Assembly: GCA_021604865.1 (NCBI GenBank)
Contig: BQJU01000010.1
Location: forward strand, 62,001-126,000
Origin: Saprospiraceae bacterium
GTDB lineage: Bacteria > Bacteroidota > Bacteroidia > Chitinophagales > Saprospiraceae
Reading direction: 5' to 3'
Length of the DNA: 64,000 bases
Shown: positions 29,501 to 39,600 of the stretch, in pieces
How positions within the stretch are numbered: position 1 is the stretch's first letter
How the letters are laid out: each line of letters opens with the position of its first letter
Position numbers and translations under genes: made by a program
Notes under the pieces: generated by a model
What the model was told of the DNA's origin: nothing
The model's input: the letters and a program-made list of their open reading frames with translations, nothing else
Database searches by the model: none

Positions 29501-32500
29501 TCAGGCTATGGATGAAGCAACAGTAACCTTACAAGAGCAGCTAAATCCTGTCATTCTTGGGGTACTAGATTATTGCGCCGGGTCTGCTACCGAGCTGAAT
29601 GTTGAAGAAACCTACACTACCTATGATTGGTCTAACGGAGGAGATGAACAAATCAATACGATTAATACTCCTGGGGATTATTCTGTCACGGTTAGTGATG
29701 ATTATGGGTGTGTCGGAGAAGCCACAGTAAGTGTTGTGGAAAATCCGTTGCCAGTAATTGATATAGGAGGGGATGTTGAATTTTGTCAGGAAAGTTCCAC
29801 CATATTGGATGCCGGAAATGGCTATGTTGATTATTTATGGTCAGATAGTACAACTAATCAAACCCTCCAAACTAATACACCTGGGACTTATGAGGTGGTT
29901 GTTACGGACAATAATGGTTGTGTGGGTAGTGAACAAATAGATGTGGCGTTTTATCCGGAACCACAACCCGATATTTTAGGTCCAACGGAGTATTGCCCGG
30001 GAACTTCTGCTATTATTAGTGGTGAAGAAGGTTATGTGTCTTATTCCTGGTCAACAGGGTCTATTAATGCAGAGATTACTGTTGTCGACCCCGGGACGTA
30101 TAATTTGGAAGTTATAGACACTAATGGTTGTCTTGGAACAGCCTCCGTTGATATTTCCGAGTTTACAACTATTGACCCCAATATTTCGGGGGCATTAACA
30201 TATTGCCCTGAGACCAGCACCCAACTCAATGGTGGTGCCGGATTTGTGGATTACCAATGGTCGAATGATGAAACCGGCCAACAATTAACAGTTACGACAC
30301 CTGGGGACTATAGTTTAACCGTTACGGATGCCAATGGTTGTTTGACAACAGACCAGGTGTCTGTAAATGAATTCACGGTCACCCCGCCTACGATCGACGC
30401 ATCAGCCGGTTTTTGTACCGGTACAGATACTGTTATTACAGCCAGTGCAGGTTATCAATCCTATCTATGGTCTACCAATGCCACGCAACCTTCGATTACT
30501 ATTAATGATGGTGGCGATTATGGCTTGACCGTGACGGATACAAATGGCTGTGTATCAACAGCTGAAGTGACCGTTGATGAGTTTGATTTACCAACGGTTA
30601 ATATTGGAGGATCGAGTAGTTTTTGTATTGGCGGGTCGACTACACTGAATGCTGGTGCAACCTTCAATGCCTATCTTTGGTCAGATGGTACTACACAAGC
30701 GAATATTGAAGTTAGTACTCCAGGAAGTTATGCTCTGACTGTTACAGATAATAATGGTTGCCAGGGAGAAGGGGCGATTTCCGTTTCGGAAGATATTGAA
30801 TTGAACCCGATTATTTCAGGAGCATTGGCGTATTGTGAGAATGCGTCAACGGACCTGGATGCAGGACAAGGTTTTGTTACCTATTTATGGTCAAATAACA
30901 CTAACACTCAAACCTTGGTTGTTGATGAACCGGGAATTTATAGTGTAACGGTATCTGATGGTGACGGTTGTTTTGGAGATGCCGAGGTGGAAGTAATTGA
31001 AAATCCCCTGCCAGAGCCAATAATTCAGGGAGAATTAGGCTATTGTCCTGAAACTTCCACAACACTGGATGCCGGATCCGGGTATGAGGAATATGTTTGG
31101 TCGAATAGCGAAGATGATCAAACCATTACCATTGGAGAGCCGGGAATTTATTCTGTAATGGTGACAGATACCAACGGTTGTAGTGAATCTACAGCTGTCA
31201 CCGTTGAGGAATATCCCAACCCTGTATTTTCCATAAGTGGCACCCCTTATTTTTGTTTTGGTGAGACGACTGAATTGAGTGTCGGAGAGAGTTTTGCGAC
31301 TTACCTATGGTCCAATGGGACTCAAGCTAGTACGATTTCGGTTGGCCAGGCAAGTACCATAGGAGTTACAGTTACCAACGATTTCGGCTGTATCGCCAAT
31401 GAAGCACTTGCTATAGAAGAAATAGCGCTTCCGGATGCTGATGCCGGTTTAGAACAGTTTATGGATTGTGATGATCGGGAAGTGGCCATCGGTGGCCCAA
31501 ATACCAGTGAAGGCCCCAATTATAACTATCAATGGCAAGGACCTGGAATCAATGCCCAAAATGAGCATGAAGTTGCACCTGTCGTTACTGAAAATGGAAC
31601 ATATACCTTAATAGTGACGGATGAAGAGCACGGTTGTATTTCTGAATCTTCAGAAGTTGAGGTAGCCGATTTGGCGTATATTCCAGTTGTCATTCTTGAA
31701 GTTTCTGAAGAGCTGGATTGTTTAACCAATACAGTTTTGATAGATGGCACTAGTTCTACTTCCGGGCCTGATATTATTTATACCTGGTTTGACCAAAATG
31801 GCAGTCCCATTTCAGATGCAAGTGGCAATTCATTGACGGTTAGTACAGCACAAACATATATATTGGAAGTGTATGACCTGGTAACCGGTTGTAATGCTAG
31901 GGATAGTATTCAGGTCGATGAAAATGAGCAGTACCCGATTGCTATTGCCGGTCAGGCTCAGCACCTGAATTGTTACGAACCAAGTGCTACACTAGATGGT
32001 AGTGCCTCACAATCTGGTCCAACCATTTTTTACCAATGGAATGCTTTGCAAGGAGCTATAGCCTCCGGAGTTAATACCAATGCAGCAACAGTAAACCAGC
32101 CGGGCATTTATGAATTGATTGTAACCGATGAGTTCAATGGCTGTACCAACAGTGATACCGTTTTTGTCAGTCAGGATATTGAAGCTCCGATAGCTAATGC
32201 CGGCTTGTCACAGGAGTTGGATTGTTTGAACCCAACGGTTGATCTTGATGGATCGGGTTCTTCAGTGGGTAGTAATATCACCTACTCTTGGAGTTTAAAT
32301 GGCTCAGATATTACCAGTTTGACCGGCAATATGGTGACTGTTGAACAAGCAGGAAATTATTCCCTTTTGGTGACCAATACAACTAATGGCTGTAGCACAT
32401 CGGATATAGTGGAAGTGACAATAAATGATGCATTCCCCAGTGATATGTTGGTGACCATTGATGATCCCACCTGTTTTGGAGATACCGATGGTAGTTTGGT

Positions 32501-33218
32501 CATTCAGGATGTAGTGGGGGGCACACCTCCCTTTTTATACAGCATCAATGGAGCCCCCTTTAGCGGCTCTACAAATTTTGTAACCCTTCCAGCTGGATTT
32601 TATGACCTGGTTGTACAGGATGCACTGGGTTGTGAGTTTGCTACAAATGTGCAGATTAATGAAGGTAATGACCTGATTGTAGATTTGGGAGAAGACCTAT
32701 TCATTGACTTAGGTGAATCCGAAAAAGTTGAAGCTCAGGTTTCTGTTGTTCAAGAAGATATAACTAGTGTTGTTTGGCAATCAGTGGATAGTATTGGCTG
32801 TGTTGATGCCAATTGTTTATCATTTGGCATACAGCCACAGATTACAACATCTTACACTGTAACAGTGACGGATGAAAACGGGTGTGTTTCATCAGATCAG
32901 ATTACGGTATTTGTCAATAAACCTCGTGACGTTTATATACCGAATGTCTTTTCTCCTAATGGGGATGGGCAAAACGACATTTTTATGATTTTTGGTGGTC
33001 GTGATGTCGAGAAAGTACATTCATTCCTAATTTTTAACCGTTGGGGGGAAACACTTTTTGAAGTGTATAATTTCCCACCCAATGATCCGACCTTTGGATG
33101 GAATGGCAACTACCGGGCACGACTCTACAATTCAGCCGTTTTTACCTATTTTGCTGAAATAGAGTTTATTGACGGAGAAGTGATCATGTATAAAGGTGAT
33201 GTAACGCTGATGAGGTAA
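26574..33218 (+). CDS. Giant repetitive surface adhesin with gliding-associated T9SS domain
   Basis: The 2214-residue protein starts with a signal peptide (ending DIEAQ). A Cys-rich N-terminal domain (about 25-200) contains SAWFYFEF and a PPC-like pattern, followed by one Ig-like unit. Nineteen repeats of 70 residues occupy about 290-1619. Four longer PKD-like units follow (about 1620-1950), then a SprB-type repeat (DPTCFGDTDGSL...). The last part is the gliding-motility-associated C-terminal domain (IPNVFSPNGDGQND..., FNRWGE, VFTYFAEIEF), a type B T9SS signal. It should be secreted through T9SS and held at the surface, where proteins of this build serve adhesion or gliding. Ligands are unknown. 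Confidence 0.93.
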   Translation: MRALTLMFGLTAMFFFIPNDIEAQDPGPDCSSALVVCANIPISFNPSGGGINDFANGGSSSGCLVSGEHQSAWFYFEFQDNMPPNSTFDFVIDPTGGGGQDYDFAVFGPDVECDALGAPIRCSYAGSGCAFCPQTGLGNGAGDVSEGAGGDGFVATLTVQPGQGYFLLVDNFSATNIGFDLNLSGTAAPFLDCTATPTCELSVTLDNDISVCQGSGPMFLNSFVTGNLGPVSYLWSATGPGLSFLNNPTSPSPTLTLPPGFAGSITYTLSVDDGTCDDMASITVTSVPNPSVNITGPLSFCAGNFTILDAGPGYSTYNWSNGPGTQTITVTTPGTYSVTVTNSTGCQATATVNVQQTPGPTPVITGDATVCAGGTANLQTDNGYSIYSWSTGSFTPQTVVYVPGTYFVTVTDQNGCEGVAQFDVFPSDGPPVTITGNIVICDGASTTLDAGFGFTNYQWSVNEFTQTIEVTTPGNYFVSVTDAGGCIGQGSISVFQAPSPDPSIIGPSGICVGSTATLSLDANYNTYLWSDFSTQSTLQINAPGTYQVTVTNLDDCEGVAEIVIPETTAPEPTITGDFSICQGENTVLDAGPGFQSYLWSDNSTGQTLTVSQPGNYTVEVEGGNNCVGSATVIVTLNPLPNPIISGDALICSDGSTTLDVGTGFNTYLWSNTEVTPSIDVNTPGQYIITVTNVEGCEATASFTVGNYPDPTPSISGDNQICPDGGESLLTANSGYAEYSWSGGETTTSVTAVAPGTYVVSITDTNGCTAETSFQVTSFPQPMPQIAGDLFLCPGDSSRLTTGNFDAYSWTGGITEDHLDVSTAGTYGLTVTDNNGCTGEDEVLVEVDAVFAVDILGEDGFCTGGSTELNAGGGYSAYVWNDNSTNQTLDVNLPGQYSVTVTNASGCEAEGSIAVEMFDLPTVDITGTFIYCPGGAAELMVPQDFASYLWSDNSTGAEISVSTEGAYSVTVTDSNGCQAMDEATVTLQEQLNPVILGVLDYCAGSATELNVEETYTTYDWSNGGDEQINTINTPGDYSVTVSDDYGCVGEATVSVVENPLPVIDIGGDVEFCQESSTILDAGNGYVDYLWSDSTTNQTLQTNTPGTYEVVVTDNNGCVGSEQIDVAFYPEPQPDILGPTEYCPGTSAIISGEEGYVSYSWSTGSINAEITVVDPGTYNLEVIDTNGCLGTASVDISEFTTIDPNISGALTYCPETSTQLNGGAGFVDYQWSNDETGQQLTVTTPGDYSLTVTDANGCLTTDQVSVNEFTVTPPTIDASAGFCTGTDTVITASAGYQSYLWSTNATQPSITINDGGDYGLTVTDTNGCVSTAEVTVDEFDLPTVNIGGSSSFCIGGSTTLNAGATFNAYLWSDGTTQANIEVSTPGSYALTVTDNNGCQGEGAISVSEDIELNPIISGALAYCENASTDLDAGQGFVTYLWSNNTNTQTLVVDEPGIYSVTVSDGDGCFGDAEVEVIENPLPEPIIQGELGYCPETSTTLDAGSGYEEYVWSNSEDDQTITIGEPGIYSVMVTDTNGCSESTAVTVEEYPNPVFSISGTPYFCFGETTELSVGESFATYLWSNGTQASTISVGQASTIGVTVTNDFGCIANEALAIEEIALPDADAGLEQFMDCDDREVAIGGPNTSEGPNYNYQWQGPGINAQNEHEVAPVVTENGTYTLIVTDEEHGCISESSEVEVADLAYIPVVILEVSEELDCLTNTVLIDGTSSTSGPDIIYTWFDQNGSPISDASGNSLTVSTAQTYILEVYDLVTGCNARDSIQVDENEQYPIAIAGQAQHLNCYEPSATLDGSASQSGPTIFYQWNALQGAIASGVNTNAATVNQPGIYELIVTDEFNGCTNSDTVFVSQDIEAPIANAGLSQELDCLNPTVDLDGSGSSVGSNITYSWSLNGSDITSLTGNMVTVEQAGNYSLLVTNTTNGCSTSDIVEVTINDAFPSDMLVTIDDPTCFGDTDGSLVIQDVVGGTPPFLYSINGAPFSGSTNFVTLPAGFYDLVVQDALGCEFATNVQINEGNDLIVDLGEDLFIDLGESEKVEAQVSVVQEDITSVVWQSVDSIGCVDANCLSFGIQPQITTSYTVTVTDENGCVSSDQITVFVNKPRDVYIPNVFSPNGDGQNDIFMIFGGRDVEKVHSFLIFNRWGETLFEVYNFPPNDPTFGWNGNYRARLYNSAVFTYFAEIEFIDGEVIMYKGDVTLMR
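27441..31430 (+). repeat. Nineteen 70-residue repeats in the adhesin gene
   Basis: The stretch encodes 19 diverged copies of a beta-sandwich unit averaging exactly 70 residues (1330 residues in total). Each has the pattern P.P.I.G....C.G....L.AG.GY..Y.WS.....Q...V..PG.Y.VTVTD.NGC.G.A...V. Two cysteines per unit (positions about 10 and 55) are kept in nearly every copy, suggesting one disulfide per domain. DNA identity between copies is low, so recent slippage is not indicated. Confidence 0.9.
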
Positions 33219-33255
33219 AATAACCGCCAAACAAGCGCTGATAGAAGCGATAGCA

Positions 33256-33294
33256 GAAACCGGCATGGAAACAGTTCTATGCCGGTTTCTTTTT
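33256..33294 (+). terminator. Rho-independent terminator of the adhesin gene
   Basis: GAAACCGGCAT (33256-33266) and ATGCCGGTTTC (33279-33289) make an 11-bp perfect stem followed by TTTTT, 38 bases after the adhesin stop codon. Confidence 0.85.
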
Positions 33295-33446
33295 AAGTAA
33301 TTCCCAGACGCCATGATAGGGGAAAAATGGCTCTTTTTTTTCACCGCCCTGCTTCTATGAATCAACTCTATTGAAATCATCGCCATTTCATCTCCCGAAA
33401 TCTATGTAGTGTCGTGTATAGTCTCTATCTTAACAAAAAGAAAACA

Positions 33447-36161
33447 ATGGTTTCGAATAAGTATCAGATTTTCATCCTTTTTCTTTCCTTTTTTTGTTTG
33501 AGTTTCTCAGGATGTCAAAAGGCTGTTGAACCTGAACCCTTTGGTGCTGTTCCTTCGAGGCAGCAACAGGCCTGGCAGGCGTTGGAATATTATGCTTTTG
33601 TGCATTTCAATATCAATACTTTTTCGAATCTGGAATGGGGAAAGGGTTCTGAAAGTCCGGAAATCTTTAACCCTACAGCGTTGGATTGTCGCCAATGGGC
33701 CCGTATCTGCAAAGATGCAGGTATGAAGGGGATTATCCTTACGGCAAAACATCACGATGGGTTTTGCCTTTGGGATTCGGAATATTCCGAACATGATGTA
33801 GCCAGTAGCCCCTGGCGTAATGGAAAAGGGGATGTATTGCGGGAATTGGCAGATGCCTGTAAAGAATATGGCCTGAAAATGGGTTTATACCTTTCTCCAT
33901 GGGATCAGAACAGTACGATTTACGGAAAACCAGAATACAATGAATATTTTAAAAAACAACTCACCGAAGTACTGACTAATTATGGGGATATCTTTGAGGT
34001 TTGGTTTGATGGAGCAGTAGGAGAAGCCTTTAAAGGGCAACAGATTTATGATTGGGATGGTTTTATTGCCACCGTTCGGGAGCATCAGCCGAATGCGGTC
34101 ATTTTCAGCGATGCTGGCCCGGATATCCGATGGGTAGGGAATGAGCAGGGCTTTGCCAATCCGACCAACTGGAGTACCCTCAATCGGGAAGATTATTTTC
34201 CGGGTACTCCCCGTTATCAGGAATTGCAATCTGGAAATCAGCGTGGTAGCCATTGGTTGCCTGCCGAAGTTGATGTTTCTATTCGGCCTGGCTGGTATTA
34301 TCACGCCAATCAGGATCAGCAGGTAAAATCAGCAGATCAATTGGAACTGATCTATTATCATTCGGTGGGTCGCAATGCCAATTTGCTTTTGAATTTGCCT
34401 GTTGATCGTCGTGGGTTGGTACATCCGAATGATTCGGCGGCCTTGATGCAATTGAAAGAACGGTTGGATGGTACCTTTTCCGAAAATCTGGCAACAGGTG
34501 CAAAAGTAAGGGTAACGGATGAAATAGTTGGGCAAAAAAAATATGCTCCTGGGAATTTGACAGATAATGATCCGGAAACTGCCTGGGCTGCTCCCGAGGA
34601 TATGACCACGGTGGGAGTGGAGTTGGATCTGGATGGGGCACAGACGTTTAATGTGATTGACTTAAGAGAGTTTATTGCACTAGGTCAGCGAGTGGAATCC
34701 TTTGAGGTAAAAGCCTGGATAGATAACAATTGGCAGTTAATTGGTAAAGGAACCACCATTGGAAACCGGCGATTGCTGCCGCTCCCAACAGTAACTACCC
34801 ATAAAATCCGAGTGCGAATCAAACAGTCTATGGCGCCACCAATTTTGTCGGAAATTGGCTTATATCTACGGCCGCACCAAAATTTTTTATTGGAGTCAAA
34901 ATCCGAATTAGAAACCCGGATGCAATGGTGGCGTGATGCTGCTTTCGGGATGTTTATCCATTGGGGCGCCTATGCCGTTCCGGCAGGCATATACCAGGGC
35001 AAAGAAATAAGTGGCATTGGGGAATGGATTATGAATAATGCAAAAATCCCCATTCCTGAATACGAACAATTTGTCCGCCGCTTTAATCCTCAGTCTTTTA
35101 ATGCAGAAGAATGGGTGGCCATCGCTAAACAGGCCGGTATGAAATATATCGTCATTACTTCCAAACATCACGATGGTTTCTGTCTATGGGATTCGGAGGT
35201 TTCCCAATACGATATTATGGATGCATCACCTTATAAACGCGATCTTTTGCTGGAATTGTCTGAGGCCTGCAAAAAGGAAAATATAAAATTATGTTTTTAT
35301 CACTCCATTATGGATTGGCACCACCCTCAGGCATCAGGAGCCAGTTTTGCCACCTATAGAGATCAATATTTAAAACCGCAACTTAAAGAACTGATAGAAC
35401 GGTATGATCCGCACGTACTCTGGTTTGATGGCGAATGGATTGAAGAATGGACCGAACCACAAGGCAAGGATTTGTATCAATACATTCGTTCCTTAAAACC
35501 CGAAATTATCATCAATAATCGGGTAGGGAAGGGGCGCAAAGGCATGCAGGGGATGAATGCCAACGGTGAATTTGTTGGTGATTTTGGCACACCGGAACAG
35601 GAAATCCTCGAACATGGATCCGCAGATTTTGATTGGGAATCCTGTATGACTATGAACGATACCTGGGGATTCAAAAAAAATGACCACAATTGGAAGTCAG
35701 CAGAAATGCTCCTGCATAACCTGATCGATATCGTTTCAAAAGGTGGAAATTATCTGTTGAATGTAGGGCCTGACGCCAGTGGCCTTATTCCTGAACACAG
35801 TCAGAAAAGGCTCAAGGAAATGGGAGATTGGATGGCTGTTAATGGTGCAGCCATTTACAATACACGCATGTGGCCTCAATACAAAGAAGGGGAGCATATT
35901 CGGTATTTACAAGGTAATGATGGATTTGTTTATGTGGCTTTGCTCAACTGGCCGGGATCAACCGTAAACCTTCGTTACATTCATCCTAAAACAGGGTCAG
36001 CAATCAGTATGCTTGGACATGATACTCCTTTGGACTGGACTTTTGATGCAACTACCGGAACGTCAATACAAATTTCTGAAACCTTACAAGATCCTGATAA
36101 CAGACCTGGTAAATACGCCTGGGTGCTTAAAATACAAGGTAGTTTTCCACAAGGGGGGTAA
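33447..36161 (+). CDS. Double-domain GH29 alpha-L-fucosidase lipoprotein
   Basis: The 904-residue protein begins with a lipoprotein signal (LSFSGC). It then carries two complete GH29 domains, about residues 35-350 and 480-870, separated by a discoidin-like (F5/8 C) domain (about 355-465). Domain 1 has KHHDGFCLWDSEYSEHD and nucleophile D188 in VWFDGA; domain 2 has FGMFIHWGAY, KHHDGFCLWDSEVSQYD and nucleophile D661 in LWFDGEW. Domain 1 looks closer to the linkage-specific GH29-B type and domain 2 to GH29-A, by my reading of motif context. Both should release alpha-L-fucose; the pairing suggests two linkages handled by one chain. A GTG start at 33414 is less likely than the ATG. Nearby sulfatases and GH92 fit glycan breakdown. 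Confidence 0.92.
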   Translation: MVSNKYQIFILFLSFFCLSFSGCQKAVEPEPFGAVPSRQQQAWQALEYYAFVHFNINTFSNLEWGKGSESPEIFNPTALDCRQWARICKDAGMKGIILTAKHHDGFCLWDSEYSEHDVASSPWRNGKGDVLRELADACKEYGLKMGLYLSPWDQNSTIYGKPEYNEYFKKQLTEVLTNYGDIFEVWFDGAVGEAFKGQQIYDWDGFIATVREHQPNAVIFSDAGPDIRWVGNEQGFANPTNWSTLNREDYFPGTPRYQELQSGNQRGSHWLPAEVDVSIRPGWYYHANQDQQVKSADQLELIYYHSVGRNANLLLNLPVDRRGLVHPNDSAALMQLKERLDGTFSENLATGAKVRVTDEIVGQKKYAPGNLTDNDPETAWAAPEDMTTVGVELDLDGAQTFNVIDLREFIALGQRVESFEVKAWIDNNWQLIGKGTTIGNRRLLPLPTVTTHKIRVRIKQSMAPPILSEIGLYLRPHQNFLLESKSELETRMQWWRDAAFGMFIHWGAYAVPAGIYQGKEISGIGEWIMNNAKIPIPEYEQFVRRFNPQSFNAEEWVAIAKQAGMKYIVITSKHHDGFCLWDSEVSQYDIMDASPYKRDLLLELSEACKKENIKLCFYHSIMDWHHPQASGASFATYRDQYLKPQLKELIERYDPHVLWFDGEWIEEWTEPQGKDLYQYIRSLKPEIIINNRVGKGRKGMQGMNANGEFVGDFGTPEQEILEHGSADFDWESCMTMNDTWGFKKNDHNWKSAEMLLHNLIDIVSKGGNYLLNVGPDASGLIPEHSQKRLKEMGDWMAVNGAAIYNTRMWPQYKEGEHIRYLQGNDGFVYVALLNWPGSTVNLRYIHPKTGSAISMLGHDTPLDWTFDATTGTSIQISETLQDPDNRPGKYAWVLKIQGSFPQGG

Positions 36162-36173
36162 AAACTGGTTGAG

Positions 36174-36216
36174 GGCTTGTTTGGAGGGCAACCTTCAGCG
36201 CATGAACAAGCTCTAA
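36174..36216. repeat. Dispersed palindromic repeat, copy 2
   Basis: GGCTTGTTTGGAGG (36174-36187) and, inverted, ACAAGCTCTAA (36206-36216) share the core of the copy at 16478. It begins 12 bases after the fucosidase stop codon. Confidence 0.55.
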
Positions 36217-36323
36217 GAATCAAAAAAGACTATTAGCTTACGCAATAGGAAAAAACAAGTTGCAAAAAAAATGTTAAATGTTTTTTTCTATTTAAGTAGT
36301 TAGCAAGGTTAGTTTTTTCTTTT

Positions 36324-36331
36324 TATCTTTG
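36324..36331 (+). promoter_or_regulatory. -7 box in the long gap before the serine protease
   Basis: TATCTTTG matches TAnnTTTG exactly and would give a leader of about 360 bases that includes the repeat and hairpin at 36482-36581. No -33 box is evident. The 36162-36698 gap otherwise holds no gene. Confidence 0.35.
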
Positions 36332-36481
36332 GTCTTCCCTCCAGTAATTATTCTTGTTACCCTGTTATTTGACGAGCTATCTACACATCAATCATGTTGC
36401 GGTCATTGTATAAGTGTCCTTTATTCTAGAAGTAACCCTACTACCCCAGTTTTTCAACTCCCCCCATAATTTTAAGTACAA

Positions 36482-36507
36482 ACAAGCTCTTAGAGCATGT
36501 TGGAGGT
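36482..36507. repeat. Dispersed palindromic repeat, copy 3
   Basis: ACAAGCTCT, TAGAGCATG and TTGGAGGT run together here and repeat, in direct orientation, the ACAAGCTCT of copy 2 about 276 bases earlier. Confidence 0.5.
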
Positions 36508-36515
36508 CAAACTTA

Positions 36516-36581
36516 CGCTTGCGCTGAAGCTTTCTCCGGGGGGCTGCGCCATGCTCCTTCGCTGAAGCTTCGGCGCAAGCG
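36516..36581. repeat. Long GC-rich hairpin
   Basis: CGCTTGCGCTGAAGCTT (36516-36532) and AAGCTTCGGCGCAAGCG (36565-36581) are inverted 17-base arms with one mismatch, which would be a G:U pair in RNA. It adjoins repeat copy 3 and has no T-run, so it is probably part of a mobile or REP-like repeat and not a terminator. Confidence 0.5.
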
Positions 36582-36698
36582 AAAGGCTTCGACCGTTATT
36601 CGTGTCTAGGATGATTGCGATCATTTATTTACCTGCTAAACTTATGTTATATCAAGCTCAAAATCACGATTTGTTAATGAAAATTTTAAATTAACCGC

Positions 36699-39600
36699 AT
36701 GAAAAAACAATTATTATCCGTATTATTTATTTATGTATTGCTCGCTTTTTGGAGTATCCCAATTCAAGGGCAATTAAGTAAACCAATTTTACCCAAAAGT
36801 TATTCTGCAGCAAGTATTAAGGCAGATGTTCCAACCAAAACAATGTCTAGTGTTGATGTTGCCAAAGCCAGGGTTGAGGATGCTGTCAAAGATCTGCAAC
36901 CTGGAACACCTTGGCGATTTGCGCTCCCTATTGCCGTTAACCTTAACCTGAAAAACTCGGGTACCTGGGAGCAGTTACCTGATGGAAGCAGGGTTTGGCG
37001 ATTGCGCATAGACTGCCCTGGGGCCATTTCCGTTAATTTCCTGTATAGCGATTTCTTTTTGCCTGAAGGGGCAACGCTACACCTGTACACCCCCGATCGG
37101 AAACAACTGCGGGGTGCCTTTACCAGCCAGAATAATAAACCGGATCGCAAGATGGCTACGGCTCTTATGATGGGCGAATCGGTTGTTTTGGAATACTACG
37201 AACCCGCTAAGGTGCAGGGACAAGGCAGCCTGGCGATCAGCACTGTTAATCACGGTTACCGGGGTTATGGTGAAGCCAATGCACATTTGGGTAATTCCGG
37301 AAGCTGTCAGGTGGATGTCAACTGTTCGGAAGGAAATGCCTGGCAAACGATTAAAAAGAGCGTAGCCAAGTATACACGGAATGGAAGTGCCTGGTGTAGT
37401 GGCGCTTTGATCAACAATAGTGCGCAGGACTGCCGCCCCTTGTTTTTGACCGCTAACCATTGTGCAGAACCCATCCCTCTGGATGCAATAAATAGCCCGA
37501 CGACAGGTAGCACCCTGGTTTTTTACTGGAATTTCGAACGCAGTGGTTGTAATGACGGCAGTGCTGCCGATGATACCCAGACGACTACTGGAGCCTCCAT
37601 TTTGGCCAATCCCCTGGTCAATGGAGCACATGCCAGCTCTTCTGACTTTGCACTGTATTTGCTGACCGAAAATCCTTTTCCGACCTATGATGTATATTTT
37701 GCCGGGTTTAATGCTTCCGGTGGCATAGGGTCAGGTTCGGTAGGTATTCATCATCCTAGTGGTGATGCGAAAAAAATTGCTACAGATGGCGATTCTCCGA
37801 CTTCTGTGGTAAACAACTTTTACTGGCGGATCTATTGGGATCAGACAGCTAATGGCTGGAGTGTAACCGAGGGTGGCTCTTCCGGCTCGCCTTTATTTAA
37901 TGCTAATGGACAGATTATCGGCCAGTTGTTTGGCGGTTTTGATGGCGGCCAGCCCAATTGTAGTGACCCTGCTAATGACGAAGGTGATTATGGTAAACTG
38001 TCTTATTCCTGGACTAACGGCGGGGCTGGGGATAGCCGGCGGCGCTTATGGGATCACCTGGACCCCGTTGGCTCTGGTGCAAATACGGTCATTGCCGGTA
38101 GTGCCAACCCTTGTGTCATCCTAGCCAATGATTTGTGTGCCAATGCACTACCAATCAGTTGTGGCGGTTCAGTGAGTGGCAATACCGATTCTGCTACGCC
38201 AACCGATTCGCCGAATGTAAATTGTGGCACTTCTTCTACTCCCGTTTCAAAAGGTATATGGTATCGCCTGACAGGAGACGACAGCTACGTGACCCTTTCG
38301 ATGTGTTCTGGTACCAACTTTGACTCTAAAATTCAGGTATTTTCGGGTAGCTGTGGGGCACTAAGTTGTATTGCGGGAAATGATGATTTTTGTAGCACCT
38401 TTGGCCCGTCTGAGGTCAGTTTTGCCGCCCAGGCAGGCACTAGCTACTATATCTATGTATTTGGATTTATCGGTGCAACCGGCGATTTTACCCTAACGGC
38501 TACTTGTTGTGATTTGCCGGAAGCCAAGTGCAAAAATCATACGGTACAGTTGGATGATACAGGCTCGGCAAGTATTCTGGCCAGTAACGTAAACAACGGT
38601 AGCACAGTAGATTGTGGCCAGGCTACTTTGACTGTAACACCTAATTCATTTAATTGTAGTAATGTAGGGGATAACCTGGTAACGCTGACCATTACAGATA
38701 TTCATGGCAATTCTGATAATTGCACTGCTACCGTTAAGGTAGAAGACAATGTAGCACCAGATGCTGTTTGTAAGGATATTACTGTCCAGCTTGATGCAAA
38801 TGGTGATGGCTCAATTATTGCTTCAGATGTAGATGGGGGTTCAACAGATGCTTGTGGAATTGCGAGCATTTCTGCTACGCCCACGACTTTTAATTGTAGT
38901 AATGTAGGACCCAATAATGTAGTTTTAACGGTTAATGATGTCAATGGCAATTCCAATACCTGCGATGCTACAGTGACCGTCGAGGACAATATACCCCCGG
39001 TTATAACCCTTTGTGTGGGCAATTCAATAGACTTCAATGGTGAGGACGAAATATTGTCTTCATTGGGTATTGATTTTGATGCCACCGATGCCTGTGGCAT
39101 TGCTTCCATCACTTATGATCCCGAATACATTACCTGTGATCAATTGGGATCGAGTGTACCAGTTACTGTAACCGCTACGGACAATAACGGAAACCCAAGT
39201 AGTTGTGTGGCCAATGTGCTGGTCACCGGCCTGCCATGTGGGTGGATGGACTTTGGCGATGACGGCATCGGTTGTACCGATAGCAATGACGCCAGTTATG
39301 ATGTTCCTTCTGAGACCTTTACCCTGGTGAGTGAGGGTTGTTATTCTACCAACTTTGGAGCTGATGATGCGGCATATGTTAAATACGAACTATGCGGTGA
39401 TGGAGAAATAATTGCCCACGTAGGCAGTATCAATCCGCTGGCACAAGGATGGGCTGGTATTTCGGCAAGAGAAAGCAATGCTCCGGGTTCTAAGAAAGTA
39501 GCACTTTCCACCAACTTAAGCAATTTTGGCCGTCGAGAAGTAAGAACGACCACTAATGGCTACGCTTTTCCACAGCAGTTTTTCCGCCCAGGAGCTACCT

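Noticed and set aside
27441-31430. CRISPR or satellite-type tandem repeat
   Set aside because: The periodicity is in the protein; DNA copies are too diverged and lie inside one open frame.
36174-36507. Insertion sequence between repeat copies 2 and 3
   Set aside because: There are short direct repeats but no transposase frame or target duplication in the 276 bases between them.
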